Assembly: GCF_009905215.1 (NCBI RefSeq) | Contig: NZ_CP047593.1 | Span: 1,244,900-1,308,899, forward strand | Origin: Tichowtungia aerotolerans | GTDB lineage: Bacteria > Verrucomicrobiota > Kiritimatiellia > Kiritimatiellales > Tichowtungiaceae | DNA: 64,000 nucleotides | Direction: 5' to 3' | Part shown: piece by piece, positions 53,084 to 61,702 of the stretch | Numbering within the stretch: the first letter of the stretch is position 1 | Layout of the letters: each line of letters opens with the position of its first letter | The notes under the pieces: generated by a model | What the model was told of the DNA's origin: nothing | Seen by the model: the letters and a program-made list of their open reading frames with translations, nothing else | Database searches by the model: none | Position numbers and translations under genes: made by a program

Positions 53084-55747
53084 TCAGGGAATATCGAATG
53101 TTGTCTTATAGAAGACCTGCGATTCAGTCGGCGGGTTCGGATCTGTCCAGCTGGTGGTTCCCGTTGCACTGCGGGTTACGTTTGTAGCCACCTGCTCCCA
53201 ACCGGATGTCAGATCAATGGAGCGGAACACATTAAACGGAGCCGTGCTGTTTGCTGAACTTGCGGTCCAGCTCAGTTCAGAACCGCTCAGAGCCACTTTA
53301 AATGCAGACCCTGCATTGTTGGGATCGGTTCCACAGTAATACTCTTCCCACATCAGCAGTCCGTCGCCATCGGCATCGGTCTGTTCTGCGGTGTCGTATT
53401 CATCGCTGACTCCATTGTCATTCATCCATGCAACCGGAACACCCTGAGCTGTGGTTTCTTCCGGCTCGAGCACAGCCAGACGAACCGAGTATACACTGCT
53501 TTGATAATCTTCCGCCTTGGTGTTGGTGCCGGTATTTTCCACCGCACCAGACTTAGCTGTCCAGCTGTACGGAGCATCGCGAACAACACGGCCGAGACCA
53601 CCGGCTGTTTCTGTAAACTCAGCCATGTTACCGCCCATGTCATAGGTGCCGTTCTGCTCCTGAACGCCCTCGCCGATCGTCCACAGGCCAAGACCCACCA
53701 CCCCGTCTTCTGTAGCCCCCTCCTTGATGTGGTTTTCTCCGACAATTTTCGCGCCGCTTGGCATCACATCGGTGCCATTGGCATACCCGGAGTATGTTCC
53801 ACTGCCGGTTGAATAATAAGCAGCCTTATACCACTCATCTTCGGTCGGAATCACATAAACGGTTCCATACAGAGACTGGGCCGCCTCATGATCCATCACA
53901 GCGGTCACCACACCGTCACTGATGGTATAGGCTCCACTTTCGAAATCACCCGTAGTCAGCCAGTTGCAGTACATCGCAATTTCATTCCAGGAAATATAAC
54001 TCACCGGATTAAACGGTCCATTGTCCGATCCTTCACCAAGAACCCCGCCGCTAATCTGACGAATCGCATTCCACTGTCCTTCGGTCAGCTCATACTTTCC
54101 GATCTTATAGGAATAAGACACCGCGCCGACTCCATTGGTGTCTGCACTGTTTCCGGAAGAACCAATCCGCACAAACTCCATAGAAACCGAAGAACCATTA
54201 TGAGTAATGGTGCGGGACTCGCTGGAAAGCTCTCCCGTCACCCGAGCCAGACGAACGCCGTAAGAGGTGGAGTCATAGCTTTCCAGCTTGGTGTTCAAGC
54301 CGGTATTTTCATTTGCACCGGACTTGGTTGTCCACCCATACCAGGAGTCACGCACAATGCGGGAACCCCAAACCCCGCTTTCTGTCCACTCCGCAAGATT
54401 ACCACCCATGTCATAGGTGCCGTTCTGCTCCAGCATACTTAGGCCGACATTCCACAGGCCCAAACCTCCTTCTGTTTCCTTGAGGTGGTTTTCTCCGGTT
54501 CCCTGCAGACCGTCCGGCATCACATCTGTGCCGTTGACATAGTCGGAGAAGCTCGCCGTATTTGTGGAATAATAAGCCGCCTTGTACCACTCATCCTCAG
54601 TCGGAATCACATAGACGGTTCCGTATTTTGCAATCGCTTCCGCGCGGGTTTTCACATCAATCACAACGCCATTGCTGATCGCATAAGCACCGCTGTCAAA
54701 ATTACCGGTCGTCAACCAGTTGCAGTACATCGCAATTTCATTCCAGCTCATGTCTCCAACCGGAGCGGTCACCCCATTGGCGGTCCCCACTCCAAGCAGA
54801 CCGTCGCTGAACGCACGAACCATATCCCACTGACCTTCCGTCAGTTCGTACTTGCCGATTTCATAGGTATAATCAACCGCACCGATTCCGTTGCCGTCTG
54901 CACTGTTCCCGGGATCACCGATTTCAACAAATTCCAAAGGCGCAATGGTCACTGCCGCCAAACGAACGCCGTATGACGTACTTGCATAGCTTTCAGCTTT
55001 ATCATTTAAGTCCGTATTTTCAACGGCACCCGGCTTCGTCGACCAACCAAAGTAGGAGTCGCGCACGATACGGGCTCCCCAGCCTCCGCTTTCTGTAAAC
55101 TCGGCCAAATTTCCACCCATATCATAGGTGCCGTTCTGCTCCAGCAGACCTTCGCCGACATTCCACAGACCGAGACCGCCCTCGGATTCCTTCAAATGAT
55201 TTTCACCCGTCACTTTATCGCCGCTGGCCTGCACATTCAGACCATTGGCATAACCGGAGAAAACCCCGTTCGAAACAGAATAATAAGCCGCCTTATACCA
55301 TTCATCCTCGGTTGGGATCACATAGACCGTACCAAATGCCAGGGCAGCCTTCGCACGATCCATTACTGCAACGACCTCGCCGTTATGAATAGTGTACGCA
55401 CCGCTTTCAAAATCACCGGTGGTCAGCCAGTTGCAGTACATGGCAATTTCATTCCAGGTGATACTGGCAACCGGAGCATCTGCACCGTTTGATGTGCCTG
55501 CACCCAGCTCTCCGCCACTGATGGCCTGAACCGTATCCCACTGCGCTTCAGTCAACTCATATTGACCGATCTGATACGCATAGCTCACCGCACCGATCCC
55601 GTTGGTCGGGTCCGCGCTGTTACCAGCCGCTCCGATCTCCACGAAATCGATCGACACCGATGTGCCGTCATGCTCAATCACGGTCGCTGCGGCCACACCA
55701 CAAAGCCCCGCAAGCGTCATCATTATGGTTTGAATCATTCTATTCAC
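53084..55747 (-). CDS. Secreted protein with three SUMF1-like domains and EF-hand-like C-terminus
   Basis: 887 residues with a signal peptide (MMTLAGLCGVAAA). Three SUMF1-fold repeats (about 22-262, 263-500 and 505-760) each carry YELTE(A/G)QWD/N, EIAMYCNWLTTG, PTEDEWYKAAYYS, NGTYDMGGNLAE(F/W)TE and RDxxxxW...YGVRLA. None has the FGE cysteine pair. The C-terminus (about 770-887) has DADGDGLLMWEEYYCGTDP and a beta-rich module, the same ending as the SASA fusion at 41574. It lies 137 bp downstream of a stand-alone SASA gene, so the gene pair repeats the domain order of that fusion. Function unknown, presumably linked to the esterase. Confidence 0.85.
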   Translation of the reverse strand: MNRMIQTIMMTLAGLCGVAAATVIEHDGTSVSIDFVEIGAAGNSADPTNGIGAVSYAYQIGQYELTEAQWDTVQAISGGELGAGTSNGADAPVASITWNEIAMYCNWLTTGDFESGAYTIHNGEVVAVMDRAKAALAFGTVYVIPTEDEWYKAAYYSVSNGVFSGYANGLNVQASGDKVTGENHLKESEGGLGLWNVGEGLLEQNGTYDMGGNLAEFTESGGWGARIVRDSYFGWSTKPGAVENTDLNDKAESYASTSYGVRLAAVTIAPLEFVEIGDPGNSADGNGIGAVDYTYEIGKYELTEGQWDMVRAFSDGLLGVGTANGVTAPVGDMSWNEIAMYCNWLTTGNFDSGAYAISNGVVIDVKTRAEAIAKYGTVYVIPTEDEWYKAAYYSTNTASFSDYVNGTDVMPDGLQGTGENHLKETEGGLGLWNVGLSMLEQNGTYDMGGNLAEWTESGVWGSRIVRDSWYGWTTKSGANENTGLNTKLESYDSTSYGVRLARVTGELSSESRTITHNGSSVSMEFVRIGSSGNSADTNGVGAVSYSYKIGKYELTEGQWNAIRQISGGVLGEGSDNGPFNPVSYISWNEIAMYCNWLTTGDFESGAYTISDGVVTAVMDHEAAQSLYGTVYVIPTEDEWYKAAYYSTGSGTYSGYANGTDVMPSGAKIVGENHIKEGATEDGVVGLGLWTIGEGVQEQNGTYDMGGNMAEFTETAGGLGRVVRDAPYSWTAKSGAVENTGTNTKAEDYQSSVYSVRLAVLEPEETTAQGVPVAWMNDNGVSDEYDTAEQTDADGDGLLMWEEYYCGTDPNNAGSAFKVALSGSELSWTASSANSTAPFNVFRSIDLTSGWEQVATNVTRSATGTTSWTDPNPPTESQVFYKTTFDIP

Positions 55748-55884
55748 TCAGCCCTCCTTGTTTTTACACATTATGTAAGCGAAACATATTCAGTATTACA
55801 TATTTAAAAAATATAACAACTCATTTTCCGAAAAAACCCCGCGCTGACCAATCAGAAGCCCGTTGCTGCAAAATCAAATCCACA

Positions 55885-57276
55885 TTATTGGCTGCGAAAA
55901 GAAACCGCAGGCAGTCCGGCCGCATTGATTAGGTTGGGAACCGCCCGTTTATGCCAGGCAAAACGAACCGCTTGCGGATGCGGTACTCTGGGAGAGTGAA
56001 GGACCACACAGTTCCCCTTAATTTCAGCCTGCGCCAAATAAAACGCCCCGTCGTCACCGGCAATTTCAAACCAGTTAGGCATTTTTCCATTGCGGGTCGT
56101 CAACCCGTCCGCAAAATCGAAAGCAACCGTCAGCGTCCCGTCGGACTTTTCCAAACCTTGGAAAACCGGACCGCTGAACTCAACATCCATTCCATAGGTT
56201 CCAGCCTCGGCCAGCAATGCCAGTCGTTCCCCGGGAACCTCCTTATTCACCGGATGAATATTATCCAGCGTGGTATACTCGCTGATAACCGCCATTCCAG
56301 TATTTGGAATCGTTCGCGCAACCTCGGCCTGAGCCTCCCAGAACACCGGAAGAATCCGCGCATCCTCTTCCTTATATTGATACGGCGCGATCTGAACAAA
56401 ATAGAAAGGAAAATCCCGCCCCCAAAGCTCCCGCCAGCCATTAATCAGCGCCCGACTGCGCTCCACATACAGTGACCCTTCGGTATGGTTGCTTTCACCC
56501 TGATACCAAATGGCACCCCGAATGGCGAACGGCACATTGTCATGCAGCATTCCATTGTAAAGCACGGTCGGAATGTGCCGATCCTCCTTATCCTCGCCGG
56601 ACAGCGGCGGCAAATTGACCGTATCGGCCAACAACTCAACGCTCTTCAATCCGCACGGCGGCGTCCACGCCTCGATCTTGGTTCCGCCGTAAGCGCTGAG
56701 CCAAAGACCAACAGGAACATCTAAATCCTGATGAAGTTTGCGCCCGAAATAATAGGCCACCCCGGAAAAGGTGCTCACACGCTCAGACGAGCACCTCGTC
56801 CAGGCCGCATCAATGCGCCCGGCCGGCTCACCGGCCACCCGGCGCGGCGTATCATACAGGCGAATCAAAGGATAATCTGCAGCATCAATACTTTCCTGCG
56901 CATTCTCGGTTCGGTCCATCGACCACTCCATATTGGACTGCCCGGAACACAGCCACACGTCCCCTACTAAAACGTCAGAGAAAGAAACCGCTTCCCCGGA
57001 ACCGGATACCGCCAGCTTCCGAGGTTCGGAAGATGCTGGCACGGGATCGAGCATGATTTTCCAATGATTGGAAGAATCCACAACCGCGGTTTTGCTTTGC
57101 CCGGCAAACTCGACCGTAATTTTTTCCCCAGGCGTTCCACTGCCCCATACCGGAACCGACTGGTCGCGTTGCAAAACCATATGGTCCGAAAAGACGGTAG
57201 GAAGCTGCAACCCCTCCGAAAAACACTCTGCCGCCAACAGAATAAGCAGCCCAATAAACAGACGTTTCATCATCAA
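55885..57276 (-). CDS. Sialate O-acetylesterase (stand-alone SASA)
   Basis: 463 residues with a signal peptide (LFIGLLILLAAECFS). SASA motifs LPTVFSDHMVLQRD, VWLCSGQSNMEW (catalytic Ser), GAIWYQGESN and NIHPVNKEVPGERLALLA (catalytic His) are intact. The protein stops right where its paralogs at 41574 and 46493 run on into SUMF1 domains. It shares with them the palindrome positions at 56149 and 57017/57059. Expected role: removal of acetyl groups from a sialic-acid-like or other acetylated glycan outside the cytoplasm. It heads a two-gene unit with the three-SUMF1 protein. Confidence 0.92.
   Translation of the reverse strand: MMMKRLFIGLLILLAAECFSEGLQLPTVFSDHMVLQRDQSVPVWGSGTPGEKITVEFAGQSKTAVVDSSNHWKIMLDPVPASSEPRKLAVSGSGEAVSFSDVLVGDVWLCSGQSNMEWSMDRTENAQESIDAADYPLIRLYDTPRRVAGEPAGRIDAAWTRCSSERVSTFSGVAYYFGRKLHQDLDVPVGLWLSAYGGTKIEAWTPPCGLKSVELLADTVNLPPLSGEDKEDRHIPTVLYNGMLHDNVPFAIRGAIWYQGESNHTEGSLYVERSRALINGWRELWGRDFPFYFVQIAPYQYKEEDARILPVFWEAQAEVARTIPNTGMAVISEYTTLDNIHPVNKEVPGERLALLAEAGTYGMDVEFSGPVFQGLEKSDGTLTVAFDFADGLTTRNGKMPNWFEIAGDDGAFYLAQAEIKGNCVVLHSPRVPHPQAVRFAWHKRAVPNLINAAGLPAVSFRSQ
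56149..56163. repeat. 15-bp palindrome copy
   Basis: TTCCAAACCTTGGAA; the minus strand reads FQGLE in the SASA gene. Confidence 0.65.
57017..57073. repeat. Pair of 15-bp palindromes, 42 bp apart
   Basis: TTCCGAGGTTCGGAA begins at 57017 and TTCCAATGATTGGAA at 57059. The first is a near-perfect palindrome. The minus strand reads SEPRK and SNHWK. Confidence 0.6.
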
Positions 57277-57426
57277 ACACTCCCGTATTGTGTAACAAGT
57301 TTTTACTTATTGAATATATTTACCTTGAACGCAAGGGTTTTTTTGCCTATCTATGTCGATTCATGATTCAATAGAGTTCAGCTCTGCAACTGAATGGCTA
57401 ACAACCTAGACCCCGGAGATTTCTCA

Positions 57427-60144
57427 ATGAGAACAAAGCCCCTGAATACACATTGTTTGCGAGTTGCCAACACAAACAAGTTCCGGCACACCCACCTTAT
57501 CCTGCTCTCAGCCTTTTTCCTGTTCGGCTCTGTATCGCTCTCTGAAGGCATCTACTTTTCCATGGAAAGCGCCAGTCAGTATTTTTATGAAAACTTCGAC
57601 CTCAACGCCGGTAATCTGACCGACTCCGCAAACTGGACGGCGGTTTCAGCCGCCGGCGACGGTCCGGTTCAGGTCATCGACACCACGGGCGACCTGGGGC
57701 AATCTCTCTCATTCCTTCGGTTATACCCGTCCGGGAAACGCGCGGAACTGACCGGAGCAAATCAGGAAGATGTCGGACGCACCTTTTCGGCAACAACCAG
57801 TGGAACGCTATATTATTCGTTTCTGATGAAGGTCACAGAAGCTCCGTCGGCCAACACCTTTATTACATATATGCGATCCGGCAGCGTGTACGGTGCGCGA
57901 CTCTACACCCAGCCCGAATCCGCCAGCAGCTATCGACTGGGAATCAGCAACAGCAACACCACCAGCCCGTCACTGGTTTCCGAATCATTGGACGTGGGCC
58001 GCACCTATTTTGTCGTCGTTGAATACGCGTTCATCACAGACGGCACCGACACGCTATCGCTCTATCTCAATCCGGTTCCCGGCCAATCTCAACCAGACAC
58101 GCCGGATGCGCTCTATTCGGGCACCGAAATCTCTTCGTTCGACACCATCGCACTACGACAGACCACTGGTTGCGGAACCTTCGAGCTGGACGAACTTCGC
58201 GTCGGCACATCCTGGGAAGCAGTCGCTCCCTTTGTCGCCGCGCCAACAAGCTTTTCGGCGGGCGAAGCCATTCCGGTCGGCGGCACAGAACCCTACGGAA
58301 CAATCGGCATCACATCCTGGACGGCCAGCGGAACTGCCGATGTGTTCGGCAACGGTCCCTACGACCTGTTTGTCGGACTGCGCAATCTCTATCCGTTTGA
58401 CCATTTCGACACCAACAACGTCCCGGTTTACGGCGAACGCATCGATATCTCCTCAGCCATCTCAAACGGACAGGTTTTTCAGGACAGCACTGGAAACATC
58501 TATGCTCTGGCCTCCTCCGACACCACCGTCTATCTGCGAAAATTCGATAAAGCCACACTCACATTCAACTATGAGGCCACCTATACAGACATGCCCCGGA
58601 GCGTCAGCGACATCAACGGCTTCATCAGCAGCGACGGCAAACTGCACCTCTTCTACACTATCGGCGACGGCACCGAATACTACCCGGTCCCGGGCTCGCA
58701 CGACATCGACTACCGCCCCTTCGACGGCTCCGGCTTCTGGACCGGCGGCATCAACTATTCACTTCTTTACTACGCCCGCTTCAGCGACACCACGCTCACC
58801 ACACTCGAAACCGACGACCGAGTCGGCACCGGCACGGAAAACTATGAATTCATGTTCGGGTGCGGTGGACTGGCCATCGCCAACTACGGCAGCGGAACCC
58901 TCGAACACCGGCTGATCGGGGCAAACAAACAGGGCAACGTGCGCAGCTTCCACAACGCATCCTCCTCCGGCATGTCCATCAATGGAATGTCCTACGCCGT
59001 CGACAACACGGATGCCCGCGTCATGCTGCGCCACCCGATCATCAATGCCAAACCGATCGTCATCGCCAATCCCGCCTCCGGACTCTCCGACCTCATCATC
59101 TCCGACACCGGACGCATCTGGCACTATCCCCTCGAAGGCCTCAAAGACGCCAACAGCCCTATCTACGGCAAACGCTCCCCCGTTCTGTGCCGCGCAGGCG
59201 AGATTGCCTGCGGCGCCCTGCCCGTCATTTCTCCCGGCGACGTCGACAATGACGGACTGACCGACTTCATCATCGGCAACGACGCCGGCGAACTTCTCTT
59301 CCTGCGCAACATCGGCACCTCCGGGGCCGCCGAATTCCCCGAGCCCATTGAGATTCTGGCAGGCGACGAACCCCTGCGAATCCGCAGCGGATACAGCACC
59401 ATTCAGGGCCCCGGCGAAGCCAACTGGGGTTATACCTGCCCAACCCTCTTCGACTGGAATGCGGATGGCAAACTCGACATCGTTCTCAACAGTTCATTCG
59501 GCAACATCCTCGTTCTGCTTCAAATCGACGGAACCGCCAACCCGCCAACCTTCACCAAACCCCTCCAGCTCTTCTGCGACAGCCTCGATCTGCGCCTGTG
59601 CTGGCGCTCACAACCCGGTGTCACCACCTGGGGCGGTCAAACCGACCCGTGCATCATCGCCAACGATGAAAACGACGAATTCAGATGTTTCTACCGACTC
59701 GACAACCAGAACGTCATCCGCGGCGACGTCCTGCGACTCACCACCGGCGAAGCCATCCACGCACACGACGGGCGCTACGGCGGACAGTGGGGCCGCTCAA
59801 AAATCGTCCCGGTCGACTGGGACCAGGATGGAAAGATCGACCTCCTCGTCGGCACAGGCCGCGCTCAGGCCATTCCCGGCGAAGGCGGAATTCCAGATAA
59901 CCTGCCCGACGAAGAACGCCAGTCATCTGTGCTGTTCCTGCGCAACGCCGGCAGCAACGCCTCCCCGGAATTCGAATATCCAGTCCGGATCTGTTACGAC
60001 GACGCGCCAATTCAGCTGGGCGTCCACAGCTGCTCCCCGGCACTGGCCGACTTTGGAGAAGGCTCTCTCGCCCTCGTCGTCGGGGAAGAAGACGGAACCA
60101 TCATTTACTACCCGCGAGACAACCTCAGCAACCTGCCCGACTGA
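57427..60144 (+). CDS. Secreted FG-GAP/VCBS repeat protein
   Basis: About 905 residues from the ATG at 57427, preceded by GGAG; an upstream in-frame ATG at 57394 is possible. Signal peptide (LILLSAFFLFGSVSLS). The N-terminal beta-sandwich (about 30-220) resembles that of 35283 (LYYSFLMKV, LDELRVGTSW). FG-GAP-like units follow with DVDNDGLTDFI, DWNADGKLDIV and DWDQDGKIDLL. It carries the family block STIQGPGEANWGYTCPTLFDW. It is divergent from the SASA/SUMF1 gene pair and its stop is 1 bp from the end of the converging alpha-toroid gene. Function unknown; extracellular glycan role inferred. Confidence 0.83.
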   Translation: MRTKPLNTHCLRVANTNKFRHTHLILLSAFFLFGSVSLSEGIYFSMESASQYFYENFDLNAGNLTDSANWTAVSAAGDGPVQVIDTTGDLGQSLSFLRLYPSGKRAELTGANQEDVGRTFSATTSGTLYYSFLMKVTEAPSANTFITYMRSGSVYGARLYTQPESASSYRLGISNSNTTSPSLVSESLDVGRTYFVVVEYAFITDGTDTLSLYLNPVPGQSQPDTPDALYSGTEISSFDTIALRQTTGCGTFELDELRVGTSWEAVAPFVAAPTSFSAGEAIPVGGTEPYGTIGITSWTASGTADVFGNGPYDLFVGLRNLYPFDHFDTNNVPVYGERIDISSAISNGQVFQDSTGNIYALASSDTTVYLRKFDKATLTFNYEATYTDMPRSVSDINGFISSDGKLHLFYTIGDGTEYYPVPGSHDIDYRPFDGSGFWTGGINYSLLYYARFSDTTLTTLETDDRVGTGTENYEFMFGCGGLAIANYGSGTLEHRLIGANKQGNVRSFHNASSSGMSINGMSYAVDNTDARVMLRHPIINAKPIVIANPASGLSDLIISDTGRIWHYPLEGLKDANSPIYGKRSPVLCRAGEIACGALPVISPGDVDNDGLTDFIIGNDAGELLFLRNIGTSGAAEFPEPIEILAGDEPLRIRSGYSTIQGPGEANWGYTCPTLFDWNADGKLDIVLNSSFGNILVLLQIDGTANPPTFTKPLQLFCDSLDLRLCWRSQPGVTTWGGQTDPCIIANDENDEFRCFYRLDNQNVIRGDVLRLTTGEAIHAHDGRYGGQWGRSKIVPVDWDQDGKIDLLVGTGRAQAIPGEGGIPDNLPDEERQSSVLFLRNAGSNASPEFEYPVRICYDDAPIQLGVHSCSPALADFGEGSLALVVGEEDGTIIYYPRDNLSNLPD

Positions 60145-60145
60145 A

Positions 60146-61657
60146 TTAAAGGATTGTGATGACTACATCATCGTCGAACGTCACCTTCGGTGCTTCTTCC
60201 TTCACCTGCTGGAACGTCGGCAGGATGCGGTAGTAAACCTGCAACGCGAGCGTACACAGGCTGGTGGAATAAATAGTCTCTCCGCCCGCCGCCTGCTCCG
60301 GCCCGCGCCACCATCCCTCCGGATGCTGGCGGTTAATCAGCATCGGTGCAAAATCGGCGTTCCATGTTGTCCAACGCGATCCGCCGCGCTGAAAAACCGC
60401 CTGCGTGTTGTAATACCATTCATACGTGGCTGGCAGGCTTTTATTGATCGGGTTTCCCCACGCCTCATCCCATTCCGTCACGCCAAAATCGTTCATGTAG
60501 CGCAGGCCCGCGAGCACCATCGGATCGTTCTGCAAACCGAGCAGCTGCAAACTGAGCACCATCGCGCCGCTCATGATCGGCCCGCCGCTGCTCCACGTTT
60601 TGATCGGCGGCCCCTTGCGGTAATACCACTCGCCCTCTCCTTTATAGAGAAAGGTCACACCCTCAACGGCTTTTTTCATGGCCGCATCCAGCCCATCCAT
60701 ACGAATGCCCGCCGCAGCCGCGGCTTTCATCGCCTGTATCTGCCAGCTGGTTGCCGAAGAATCTGAAATATCCTGCACGTACCAGTTGCCCCACGCACCG
60801 CTGTCGAGCTGTCCGTCGATGATGACCTGCAACCCGTGTTCGACCGTTTTTTTCAGTGCCGGCGCGCGCGTCAGCGCGTAGGCCTCCGCCAGCGCATAGG
60901 TCGCCTGTGCATGGGCATACACACCGAGATCCTCGCCTCCCTTTTCCGGTTTTTTTCCAGACATTGGAACAAAAAGTCCGGCCTCCGGTTCCTGCTGATC
61001 GCGCAGATATTCAATCGCCCGCCGGACGTTGGTCCCGAACATAGGTGACTGCGGCGTATCGCCGTGCGCCAGAAACGCCAGCAGACAGAGCGATGTCAGC
61101 CGTGCCGCGCGCTGCTCGTTTTCGAGCGATGCACTCCAATCGCGCTCATGCCAGGTTTTGTTGTAACGCGACACCTCGCCCCAATACCCTGCATCATCCT
61201 GCCGCGAAGCCAGCCATTCGAGCCCGCGCATCACCGTCGCCTCCACCTGTTCCCCATACCCGCCCGCAAAGCGGTTCAGCCGATCCGTGCGGGCCGCTTC
61301 GGTGCGCCCGGCAAAAAGCCCCTTCATCACCAGCGGCGAATCGACTGCGCTCACCGCGAGCCCGGCCAGATCCATCGAGTCGTTCGCAAAACTGTCCGGC
61401 GGCGAATCGGGCAGCGTCTCCGGCTCTTCCACCTGCATCAGGTTTTCGTCCGGCGGAAGCTCATCGAGTTTTTCAAGCTCCTGTTCGAGCTCCGGAGGTT
61501 CTTCGGCCTCAAGCACCTGCACTTCAATCTCACGGCCGGTTTCCAAGGTTTGGAAAACCACCACGTTAATCAGCACAATCACGATCAGCGCGTTGATCGC
61601 AATCGAAACCACCGGCCCTCCCAGCCGATCTATGATTTTTCTAATAGGCTCAGTCAT
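60146..61657 (-). CDS. Membrane-anchored alpha-toroid (prenyltransferase/squalene-cyclase-like) protein of the exb operon
   Basis: 503 residues. An N-terminal TM helix (VVSIAINALIVIVLINVVVF, about 14-33) is followed by an acidic Pro/Glu linker (about 40-90), as in TonB-like proteins. The rest (about 130-490) is an alpha-alpha toroid with QW-like repeats such as GLEWLASRQDDAGYWGE, IIDGQLDSGAWGNWY and INRQHPEGWWRGPEQ. The DxDD acid motif of squalene-hopene cyclases is not seen, so cyclase activity is unlikely. Genes of this type occur beside exbB/exbD in planctomycetes and relatives, to my knowledge. It is downstream of exbD and was separated from it by the GxxExxY cassette. Confidence 0.8.
   Translation of the reverse strand: MTEPIRKIIDRLGGPVVSIAINALIVIVLINVVVFQTLETGREIEVQVLEAEEPPELEQELEKLDELPPDENLMQVEEPETLPDSPPDSFANDSMDLAGLAVSAVDSPLVMKGLFAGRTEAARTDRLNRFAGGYGEQVEATVMRGLEWLASRQDDAGYWGEVSRYNKTWHERDWSASLENEQRAARLTSLCLLAFLAHGDTPQSPMFGTNVRRAIEYLRDQQEPEAGLFVPMSGKKPEKGGEDLGVYAHAQATYALAEAYALTRAPALKKTVEHGLQVIIDGQLDSGAWGNWYVQDISDSSATSWQIQAMKAAAAAGIRMDGLDAAMKKAVEGVTFLYKGEGEWYYRKGPPIKTWSSGGPIMSGAMVLSLQLLGLQNDPMVLAGLRYMNDFGVTEWDEAWGNPINKSLPATYEWYYNTQAVFQRGGSRWTTWNADFAPMLINRQHPEGWWRGPEQAAGGETIYSTSLCTLALQVYYRILPTFQQVKEEAPKVTFDDDVVITIL
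60955..60969. repeat. 15-bp palindrome copy
   Basis: TTCCAGACATTGGAA in the alpha-toroid gene; the minus strand reads VPMSGK, not FQxLE. Confidence 0.55.
61543..61557. repeat. 15-bp palindrome copy
   Basis: TTCCAAGGTTTGGAA at the end of the TM segment of the alpha-toroid protein; the minus strand reads FQTLE. Confidence 0.65.
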
Positions 61658-61674
61658 AACCGCTTTTATTTATG

Positions 61675-61702
61675 GCCACAAAAAACACAAAAAGTCACAA
61701 AA
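61675..61702 (+). repeat. Left inverted repeat of the GxxExxY cassette
   Basis: GCCACAAAAAACACAAAAAG followed by TCACAAAA. Its reverse complement is found at 62082-62110 with a 24-bp perfect core. It touches the stop codon of the GxxExxY gene. Confidence 0.75.

Noticed and set aside
41574-55747. SUMF1 domains as the activators of the neighbouring sulfatase
   Set aside because: No copy has the cysteine pair of formylglycine-generating enzyme in the C-terminal segment, so catalytic FGE function is not supported.
60146-61657. Alpha-toroid protein as a squalene-hopene cyclase
   Set aside because: No DxDD motif, TonB-like N-terminus and exb context argue against terpenoid cyclisation.
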